From Sphaerochaetaceae bacterium (lineage in GTDB: Bacteria; Spirochaetota; Spirochaetia; Sphaerochaetales; Sphaerochaetaceae), in assembly GCA_023231265.1 (NCBI GenBank), contig JALNVT010000143.1, positions 1-6,772 of the forward strand: a stretch of DNA of 6,772 nt, in the 5' to 3' direction. Position 1 is the stretch's first letter. Every line of letters begins with the position of its first letter. The notes beneath the pieces were generated by a model. The model saw nothing but the letters and a program-made list of their open reading frames with translations. It was not told the DNA's origin and searched no databases. Below are positions 1-4,302 of the stretch, in pieces. The translations under genes were made by a program, and so were the position numbers.

Positions 1-16
1 CATATACAAATATGAA

Positions 17-262
17 TTATTCGTTATCATCTTCAGTATTGAATTTAAAATTCTTTTGAAAATATTTAAGTGCAAATCTTAGTCCAGAAGCCCATCCAAG
101 CCCCATTTCACCAAACTGAGATTCCAAAGAATCTTTGAAAGATGGTTCAATTGAGAAGGTTGTTAGAATCTTCTTTTCTTTTGTGTTAGAGCTTTTTGCT
201 TTCTCACTGAACAATTCTGCAGCTCTGTCTTCTGTTCTTTTCTCGCTTTTTTTTAGTGCCAT
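17..262 (-). CDS. Small basic protein, probable ribbon-helix-helix partner of ParA (centromere-binding/autorepressor candidate)
   Basis: An 81-residue protein starting 4 nt after the parA stop. Its SD (GGAG, 8 nt before the ATG) lies in the last parA codons, so translation of the two is probably coupled. Residues 1-31 are highly charged (about 8 Lys, 2 Arg) and probably disordered. Residues 33-38 (LTTFSI) look like the DNA-contacting beta strand of an RHH fold. A first helix follows at about 40-51 starting at P40, then a turn around G54-G56, and a second helix at about 57-70 (WASGLRFALKYF). The C-terminus is acidic. Known families: ParG, omega and similar RHH proteins pair with short ParA ATPases, bind the partition site and repress their own operon. 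The RHH assignment here is inferred from pattern and position, not from a search. An alternative is an unrelated small ParA-associated adaptor. I am fairly sure the gene is real, less sure of the fold. Confidence 0.78.
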   Translation of the reverse strand: MALKKSEKRTEDRAAELFSEKAKSSNTKEKKILTTFSIEPSFKDSLESQFGEMGLGWASGLRFALKYFQKNFKFNTEDDNE

Positions 263-266
263 TTGC

Positions 267-1028
267 TTAACTCCAAATCTCTTTTTCCATCAACTCAAAA
301 GCTTTTAAAGTTCTATCCTTCAAACCTTTTCCCTTGACTCTATATAATTGAGGCGCAATTTTCAACTCTTGTGATTTCCTAAAAACAGGATCAACAGGAA
401 TTTGATAAATTCTAAAATTACCTTTCTTTGCTGATTTATAAATATCTCTATGTTGTTTAATCCTTTCATCATATGAATTAATTACAACTTTTTTGTGTAC
501 AATCGGTGATCTAAAATTCTTTTTTAGTTTTGCTAACTCATCTATAAAGATTTCAAGTCCATCTAAGCTAAAAGCTTCAGGTGTCATTGGAGTTATAACC
601 TCATCACTAGCAATAAGTGCTGATTTTTCAAGTCTTCCAAGTCCTGGAGATAAATCTAAAATTACATGTTCAAATTTACCTTTAAATTCCTGTATCAAAT
701 CTTGTATTACAAAAGGTTCATCAGCTAATTTTGTTTCTGAATATAATTTTAAAGTTCCACCAATACCAAATGTAGGCAGAATAAATAAATTAGGAATTCC
801 TGTTACAGGAACAATAGCATCATCCACATAACATTTTCCTTGTACAACATCAGCTAATTCCCAATGAGGGGTTTCTGATAAGAACCATGATGATGCATTA
901 CCTTGTGGATCTAAATCTACCAACAATGTAGGAACCCCAGCGAGTGCCGATTGGCATGCCAATGTTCCTGATATAGTAGTTTTTCCGACTCCACCTTTCT
1001 GCAGGTGAAATGCAATAGTTTTTGTCAT
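267..1028 (-). CDS. parA: ParA-family partition ATPase (short, type Ib-like)
   Basis: A 253-residue deviant Walker ATPase. The Walker A box is at residues 11-18 (KGGVGKTT, with signature lysine K11 and K16). The A'/switch region is at 35-44 (LLVDLDPQGN, D38 and D40). Walker B is at 122-128 (VILDLSP, D125), followed by GLG where many relatives have SLG. The stretch ITPMTPEAFSLDGLEIF is typical of the family. There is no N-terminal HTH before the Walker A box, so it cannot bind DNA like type Ia ParA; this fits type Ib proteins of about 200-260 residues. Family role: ATP-dependent dimers coat the nucleoid and position DNA cargo bound by a partner protein. The start is supported by an AGGG SD 8-10 nt upstream. 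It is the first gene of a two-gene operon with the downstream RHH candidate. No ParB is visible, so cargo (plasmid, chromosome or a protein complex) is not shown by the sequence. Confidence 0.95.
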   Translation of the reverse strand: MTKTIAFHLQKGGVGKTTISGTLACQSALAGVPTLLVDLDPQGNASSWFLSETPHWELADVVQGKCYVDDAIVPVTGIPNLFILPTFGIGGTLKLYSETKLADEPFVIQDLIQEFKGKFEHVILDLSPGLGRLEKSALIASDEVITPMTPEAFSLDGLEIFIDELAKLKKNFRSPIVHKKVVINSYDERIKQHRDIYKSAKKGNFRIYQIPVDPVFRKSQELKIAPQLYRVKGKGLKDRTLKAFELMEKEIWS

Positions 1029-1062
1029 TTTTTAAACCCTTTTGTATAAAAGTACCACACCT

Positions 1063-1081
1063 ATAGTTGTTTTACAACTAT
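1063..1081. promoter_or_regulatory. Perfect dyad upstream of parA (possible autoregulatory operator)
   Basis: Arms ATAGTTGT (1063-1070) and ACAACTAT (1074-1081) flank a TTT centre, 35 bp before the parA start. The dyad lies where a parA promoter would sit: on the minus strand TTGCAA (1090-1085) precedes it and TATAGG (1065-1060) overlaps its downstream arm, though the 19-nt gap is long for a sigma-70 promoter. Type Ib partition operons are usually repressed by their RHH protein, so an operator is a reasonable reading. On the plus strand the dyad is followed by TTTTTT and could also look like a terminator, but no plus-strand gene lies upstream to terminate. Confidence 0.4.
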
Positions 1082-1204
1082 TTTTTGCAAATAATAAATT
1101 ATAAACACATATTATATATTACAGACTTAATATAAAGATGTGATAATTTTTTATTGAAATGATACTATTATGATACAATTTTTTTTCGTTTGAAGATTCA
1201 GTAA

Positions 1205-1237
1205 AAGTAATAAATATTCTCAGTTATTTTATTACTT
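1205..1237. repeat. Inverted repeat, 10-bp arms
   Basis: AAGTAATAAA (1205-1214) is perfectly complementary to TTTATTACTT (1228-1237), with a 13-nt gap. The arms are nearly all A/T, so pairing would be weak and chance is a real possibility. It could be a protein-binding dyad in the partition spacer. No function can be assigned. Confidence 0.4.
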
Positions 1238-1299
1238 AGTTTTTATTCTTTCAAGTCCTTTTTCCACTTTTAAGAAATCGAACTGTTATATTAAATAAA

Positions 1300-1360
1300 A
1301 TCACTGAAAGTAAACATGAATTTTTATTTCATGAATTTTAAGGGGGAAACTTCCAGTGAT
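1300..1360. repeat. Compound inverted repeat / possible structured RNA element
   Basis: Outer arms ATCACTGAAAGT (1300-1311) and ACTTCCAGTGAT (1349-1360) pair over 12 positions with one A-C mismatch. Inside, CATGAA (1315-1320) pairs with TTCATG (1328-1333), and a G-rich stretch AAGGGGGAAA (1340-1349) lies before the closing arm. CATGAATTTT is directly repeated at 1315 and 1330. GTAAACAT (1310-1317) can alternatively pair with ATGTTTAC (1376-1383), which would break the outer stem. The outer stem carries five G-C pairs in a very AT-rich region, so it is less likely to be chance than its neighbours. I recognise no known riboswitch or ncRNA family, and the strand is undetermined. Confidence 0.4.
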
Positions 1361-1414
1361 ATAAAAAGCATAATAATGTTTACCCAATAAACTACAAACA
1401 ATTATTATAACTCT

Positions 1415-1433
1415 GTATTATAATTCATAATAC
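1415..1433. repeat. Short dyad, 7-bp arms
   Basis: GTATTAT (1415-1421) and ATAATAC (1427-1433) flank AATTC. The total length (19 bp) equals that of the dyad beside parA, but the sequences differ, so they are not copies of one operator. It may be a binding site or chance in AT-rich DNA. Confidence 0.3.
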
Positions 1434-1472
1434 TACACATTATAGAATTTGTAAAAACCTATTTTCATTTTT

Positions 1473-1512
1473 TTATTCACACTTATTCAAAACCTTTCAA
1501 GTTTATTCATTT
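1473..1512. repeat. Array of four 10-bp helically phased repeats with a DnaA-box-like unit (candidate partition site/iterons)
   Basis: Units start at 1473 (TTATTCACAC), 1483 (TTATTCAAAA), 1493 (CCTTTCAAGT, degenerate) and 1503 (TTATTCATTT). TTCA falls at the same place in all four, exactly 10 bp apart, so the sites face one side of the helix. The pattern does not continue in phase on either side. RHH partition proteins are known to bind tandem short repeats of about 7-11 bp, and an RHH candidate is encoded next door. The first unit begins TTATTCACA, an exact match to the DnaA-box consensus TTATNCACA, and the second is one mismatch away. Centromere, replication iterons or an asnA regulator site are all possible. 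The array lies about 445 bp from the parA start and 118 bp before asnA. Confidence 0.5.
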
Positions 1513-1577
1513 AATATACAGAAACATAGACTAAAGTTCCTTTTTTATGTACTATGAATGATAAATAAAAAACTAAT

Positions 1578-1604
1578 ATCATTTAACATAAACAATTAAA
1601 TGAT
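1578..1604. promoter_or_regulatory. Inverted repeat in the asnA leader (9-bp arms)
   Basis: ATCATTTAA (1578-1586) and TTAAATGAT (1596-1604) are perfectly complementary around a 9-nt gap, 26 bp before the asnA start. It could be an operator for an asnA regulator or a leader hairpin. A small 4-bp hairpin, TTGC-TTTA-GCAA (1607-1618), follows and reaches into the start of the SD. Confidence 0.4.
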
Positions 1605-1616
1605 CATTGCTTTAGC

Positions 1617-1623
1617 AAAGGAG
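1617..1623 (+). promoter_or_regulatory. Strong Shine-Dalgarno for asnA
   Basis: AAAGGAG followed by a 7-nt spacer before the ATG at 1631; this fixes the asnA start. Its first two A residues also form the 3' end of the small hairpin at 1607-1618. Confidence 0.85.
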
Positions 1624-1630
1624 TTAATAA

Positions 1631-2665
1631 ATGAGCAAAAGTTTTCCTGAAGGCTACAAACCTGTTTTAGATATTAGACAAACAGAAAAAGCCATTAAGA
1701 ACGTTAAAGACACATTTCAAAGAGAGCTGTCTGGGGAATTAAAATTATCCAGAGTCACAAGTCCTCTTTTCGTACCTAAAGGATCTGGCATAAATGATGA
1801 TTTGAACGGCATCGAAAGACCAGTAAGATTCGAAATAGGTAATATGAATAATAAAGAAATGGAAATCGTTCAATCCTTAGCTAAATGGAAACGAATGGTA
1901 TTGGCTGATTATGGTTATCAAGCAAATCATGGTCTTTATACAGATATGAACGCAATTCGTCCTGATGATGACATTGATGAAATACATTCTATTTATGTAG
2001 ATCAATGGGATTGGGAATTGGTTATGAAAGAATCAGACAGAAATATTGATTTCTTAAAAAAAGTAGTTAAAAAAGTATATGAAGCTATGAAAAGGACACA
2101 GTTCCTAGTTCGTGAGACTTTCCCTTCAGATTATGATTTACTTCCTGAAGAGATAAAATTCATCTATACAGAAGATGCTCAAAAACAATATCCTGAATTA
2201 GCTCCAGAAGAAAGAGAGAAAAAACTTGCCAAACAATATGGTGCTATCTTCATGATAGGTATTGGCTCTCCTCTTGCAGATGGTGTGAAACACGGTGGCA
2301 GAGCTCCAGACTATGATGATTGGTCAACTCCAACAACAGAAGGACACAAAGGCTTAAATGGTGATATTGTTGTCTGGGATGAAGTTAGACAGAACTCTCT
2401 TGAATTATCTTCTATGGGTATCCGTGTAAACAAAGAAGCTCTTGAAAGACAGCTGAAGAGTGAAAATTGTGAGGATAGAGCAGATTTATATTGGCACAAA
2501 AGATTATTAAACGGGGAATTCCCTCAAACAATCGGTGGCGGTATTGGTCAGAGCAGACTTTGCATGTTCCTTCTGAATAAAGCTCATATTGCAGAAGTTC
2601 AAGCATCAACTTGGGATCAAAAGACTCTAGATGAAGCAAAAGAGTTGAATATACCTTTGATGTAA
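1631..2665 (+). CDS. asnA: Aspartate--ammonia ligase (asparagine synthetase A)
   Basis: A 344-residue cytosolic enzyme, close to the 330 of E. coli AsnA. It makes asparagine from aspartate and ammonia with ATP going to AMP and PPi, and is related to class II aminoacyl-tRNA synthetases. Family blocks are present in order: GSGINDDLNG (51-60), SLAKWKR (82-88), HSIYVDQWDWE (119-129), YGAIFMIGIGSPLADG (203-218), RAPDYDDWSTP (224-234), GDIVVWD (244-250), ELSSMGIRV (258-266) and the class II motif 3-like GGGIGQSR (302-309) with its arginine. It ends with a C-terminal block HIAEVQASTWD typical of AsnA. The start is set by a strong SD 7 nt upstream. The gene is monocistronic: a long spacer precedes it and an intrinsic terminator follows 20 bp after the stop. 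It uses free ammonia, not glutamine, since no glutaminase domain is present. Nothing looks damaged. Confidence 0.98.
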   Translation: MSKSFPEGYKPVLDIRQTEKAIKNVKDTFQRELSGELKLSRVTSPLFVPKGSGINDDLNGIERPVRFEIGNMNNKEMEIVQSLAKWKRMVLADYGYQANHGLYTDMNAIRPDDDIDEIHSIYVDQWDWELVMKESDRNIDFLKKVVKKVYEAMKRTQFLVRETFPSDYDLLPEEIKFIYTEDAQKQYPELAPEEREKKLAKQYGAIFMIGIGSPLADGVKHGGRAPDYDDWSTPTTEGHKGLNGDIVVWDEVRQNSLELSSMGIRVNKEALERQLKSENCEDRADLYWHKRLLNGEFPQTIGGGIGQSRLCMFLLNKAHIAEVQASTWDQKTLDEAKELNIPLM

Positions 2666-2685
2666 TTCAAATTTTACCTCTATAG

Positions 2686-2720
2686 AAAGGCTGGTGATTG
2701 TAGTATCATCAGCCTTTTTT
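2686..2720 (+). terminator. Intrinsic terminator of asnA
   Basis: AAGGCTGGTGAT (2687-2698) pairs with ATCATCAGCCTT (2705-2716) over 12 positions with one G-U pair, around a 6-nt loop TGTAGT. A further A-T pair (2686/2717) extends the stem, and the T run ends at 2720. This is a clear Rho-independent terminator just after the asnA stop. Confidence 0.92.
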
Positions 2721-2734
2721 GTGACTTCTTTCCC

Positions 2735-2763
2735 TTTACTTTTATATTTCAATAAAATAATAT
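2735..2763 (+). promoter_or_regulatory. Likely sigma-70-type promoter of xth
   Basis: TTTACT (2735-2740) and TAATAT (2758-2763) are separated by 17 nt, between the asnA terminator and the xth start. Transcription would begin near 2770, giving a very short leader with the AGGAG SD (2773-2777) almost at its 5' end. The position, just after a terminator, supports a separate promoter here; the exact boxes are a pattern match only. Confidence 0.45.
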
Positions 2764-2782
2764 TATCAAAACAGGAGATAAT

Positions 2783-3547
2783 ATGGACAAAACTTTAAAA
2801 TTAGTTTCTTGGAATGTCAATGGAATACGAGCAGCGGATAAAAAAGGGTTCAAAGAGTACTTTGAATCTATGAACGCAGATGTGTTCTGTATTCAAGAGA
2901 TAAAGCTATCAGAAGGACAGTATTCTTTTGAACCTGAAGGCTACACCAGTTACTTTAATTACGCAGAAAAAAGAGGATACAGTGGAACTGCATTGTATTC
3001 AAAGCTGAAACCTTTGAATGTAACTTTTGGAATTGGCCATGAACTTGATAACGAAGGACGCACAATATTAGCAGAGTATGATAATTATTATGTTCTATGT
3101 GTATACACCCCAAATAGTAAGGCAGAACTAGCTCGAATAGATTTAAGAATGGATTGGGACAAAAAATTCAAAGACTTCATTGCTGAACTTGATAAAACCA
3201 AACCTGTTATGGTTTGTGGAGATTTGAATGTTGCTCATAAGCCAATTGATATTAAAAATGCAAAAGCAAATGAGGGAAAAGCTGGATACTCCATTCAAGA
3301 ACGTGATGGATTTGATAATTTACTATCAATTGGACTAATTGATTCATTTAGATATCTAAAACCTACTGCAGAAAATCGTTACAGTTGGTGGAGTTATAGA
3401 TTCAAAGCAAGAGATAGGAATGCTGGATGGCGTCTAGATTATTGGCTTGTATCAGATAGAATTAAGGAGAAAATTGTTGAATCAGAAATTGATGATCAAA
3501 TTCTTGGTTCTGACCATGCACCAGTTTATTTAGAAATCAAACTATAA
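2783..3547 (+). CDS. xth: Exodeoxyribonuclease III / AP endonuclease (ExoA/APE1-like)
   Basis: A 254-residue metal-dependent nuclease of the EEP fold that cleaves 5' to abasic sites in base-excision repair and trims 3' ends. All catalytic positions known from ExoIII and APE1 can be found: N11 (SWNVNG), E39 (QEIKL), Y108 (VYTPN), D147 and N149 (GDLNVAH), D219 (WRLDY) and D244-H245 (GSDHAP). The SWWSYR and NAGWRLDYW blocks and the length match the ExoA/APE1 branch more than E. coli Xth (268 residues). No extra N-terminal domain is present. The start is supported by AGGAG 5 nt upstream. It stands alone as a transcription unit: the asnA terminator is upstream and a long hairpin terminator follows its stop. 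The enzyme is predicted to be fully active. Confidence 0.97.
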   Translation: MDKTLKLVSWNVNGIRAADKKGFKEYFESMNADVFCIQEIKLSEGQYSFEPEGYTSYFNYAEKRGYSGTALYSKLKPLNVTFGIGHELDNEGRTILAEYDNYYVLCVYTPNSKAELARIDLRMDWDKKFKDFIAELDKTKPVMVCGDLNVAHKPIDIKNAKANEGKAGYSIQERDGFDNLLSIGLIDSFRYLKPTAENRYSWWSYRFKARDRNAGWRLDYWLVSDRIKEKIVESEIDDQILGSDHAPVYLEIKL

Positions 3548-3552
3548 AACAC

Positions 3553-3634
3553 AAAAAAGTGATCTATTACATGTATTATCTTTAAAAGATTGTTTCATAA
3601 GAATCTTTTAAAATACAATAGATCACTTTTTTTT
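3553..3634. terminator. Long bidirectional hairpin terminator between convergent xth and the LysE-family gene
   Basis: Outer arms 3553-3568 and 3617-3632 (AAAAAAGTGATCTATT against its complement) pair perfectly over 16 bp. GTAT (3573-3576) pairs with ATAC (3613-3616), and TTTAAAAGATT (3581-3591) pairs with AATCTTTTAAA (3602-3612) around a 10-nt loop. The only interruptions are two 4-nt bulges on the left arm, for 31 pairs in all. T runs appear on both strands (3627-3634 plus; complement of 3553-3558 minus), so it can end xth and the minus-strand exporter gene. It is longer than most terminators, so it could also be a repeated hairpin element reused as a terminator. Confidence 0.85.
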
Positions 3635-3635
3635 A

Positions 3636-4253
3636 TTACAAAATCACCAGTTCAATGGATCTATAAAGCAGTGATAATCCGTTAAAAATTAAATACAGAC
3701 CACATATTTTGTTGATAACATTTATTGCATTTCCACCTATTTTATTCTTAAAAAAAGGCAGTATCATTGCTATTGATAAAAACCAAAGCAACGAAGCAGA
3801 AGCAGAACCCATTATAAAATAACTTCTCTGTATATCAGCAAGCGAAGAAATGTTTCCACCAAACAACATGGTTCCATCGATTAAAGCTTGAGGATTCATA
3901 AAAGTAACAAGAAATGCACTTGCAATAATATTGCGTTCTTGACTTGTATCTTTTGAATCATCGTTATTATCATTTCTACTGAAAAATATAGTTTTACCTA
4001 TGTAAGCAACCACAAGACCACCTACAAACAGCATTATTTTTTCTATTACAGGAAAAGCGGTTATCAAAACACCAATTCCAAAAAAACAACATAAGCTCAG
4101 AGCTATATCAAAAAATGCAACTACAAGGGCAGTATAGATTGATTTAAATCTATTTTTCTTTATAGCTGCATTTATAACAAATATATTTTGAACTCCTATC
4201 GGAGCGACATATGCCAGTCCGACAGAAAGTCCTTTTAAATAAATATCAAACAT
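3636..4253 (-). CDS. LysE/ArgO-family amino acid exporter
   Basis: A 205-residue integral membrane protein, the usual LysE-superfamily length. About six hydrophobic segments are seen near residues 4-29, 40-66, 70-91, 109-132, 144-168 and 176-204, with a polar charged loop at 92-108 between the third and fourth. The first segment carries PIGVQNIFVI (18-27), matching the PIGxQN signature of LysE and ArgO, and the fourth carries the conserved FMNPQALID (118-126). Family role: proton-motive-force-driven export of basic amino acids such as lysine or arginine; the substrate here cannot be read from sequence. The start is supported by AGG 7 nt upstream, and that SD sits inside an 18-bp perfect palindrome. 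The gene lies 49 bp after typA in the same direction with no clear terminator between, so it may be read from typA as well as from its own promoter. Its stop is next to the shared hairpin terminator. Confidence 0.93.
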   Translation of the reverse strand: MFDIYLKGLSVGLAYVAPIGVQNIFVINAAIKKNRFKSIYTALVVAFFDIALSLCCFFGIGVLITAFPVIEKIMLFVGGLVVAYIGKTIFFSRNDNNDDSKDTSQERNIIASAFLVTFMNPQALIDGTMLFGGNISSLADIQRSYFIMGSASASLLWFLSIAMILPFFKNKIGGNAINVINKICGLYLIFNGLSLLYRSIELVIL

Positions 4254-4259
4254 ATAAAC

Positions 4260-4277
4260 ACCTAATTTAAATTAGGT
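4260..4277 (-). promoter_or_regulatory. Perfect 18-bp palindrome covering the exporter's Shine-Dalgarno
   Basis: ACCTAATTTAAATTAGGT reads the same on both strands with no gap. On the minus strand its end supplies the AGG SD of the LysE-family gene, 7 nt before the ATG. It could be an operator for a dimeric regulator (MarR- or LysR-type sites are of this size) or an RNA hairpin that hides the SD. Gapless palindromes fold poorly as RNA, since a loop must be opened, so a protein-binding site is somewhat more likely. Confidence 0.6.
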
Positions 4278-4302
4278 CGAGCAAGAAAATACTTGCTTTA
4301 TT

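Larger units (their letters stand above)
1029..1630. other. 602-bp gene-free divergent spacer between parA and asnA, rich in dyads and short repeats
   Basis: No convincing ORF on either strand; candidate starts run into stops within a few codons. The spacer is strongly AT-rich and must hold the divergent promoters of parA and asnA. Inverted repeats seen in order: 1063-1081 (8-bp arms), 1205-1237 (10-bp arms), 1300-1360 (12-bp arms with one mismatch), 1415-1433 (7-bp arms, 5-nt centre) and 1578-1604 (9-bp arms). Direct repeats: ATGATAC at 1159 and 1170 (11-bp step), CATGAATTTT at 1315 and 1330, CTTTCAAGT at 1248 and 1494, and the 10-bp array at 1473-1512. A rough plus-strand promoter match is TTTACC (1379-1384), an 18-nt gap and TATTAT (1403-1408), but such matches are common at this base composition. 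Some of the AT-only dyads are expected by chance. Confidence 0.75.

Noticed and set aside
493..831. A 112-codon plus-strand open frame opposite parA
   Set aside because: Antisense shadow of parA; the composition is Ser-rich and low-complexity, there is no SD or family resemblance, and parA has clear ATPase motifs.
1159..1176. ATGATAC direct repeat (11-bp step) as part of an iteron array
   Set aside because: Only two copies, not related in sequence to the 1473-1512 units and without further phased copies.
1135..1361. Three matches to the omega-type heptad WATCACW (near 1139, 1299 and 1355)
   Set aside because: They are scattered, not tandem, and two are simply the arms of the 1300-1360 inverted repeat; about this many could arise by chance.
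1473..1512. Phased repeats as a CRISPR array
   Set aside because: Units are 10 bp with no spacers, and no cas genes are present.
1029..1630. A small protein gene in the parA-asnA spacer, for example after the AAGGGGG at 1340
   Set aside because: The nearest starts (GTG at 1356, ATG at 1376) hit stops after two and four codons, and no longer frame with an SD was found.
2311..2639. Two minus-strand open frames (62 and 75 codons) inside asnA
   Set aside because: They lie opposite highly conserved AsnA blocks, overlap each other, and show no SD or recognisable domain.
4281..4296. GCAAG-AAAATA-CTTGC hairpin after typA as a terminator
   Set aside because: Only 5 bp of stem and no T run on the minus strand; the T-rich side is on the plus strand, where no gene is being transcribed. 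typA and the exporter gene may therefore be cotranscribed.
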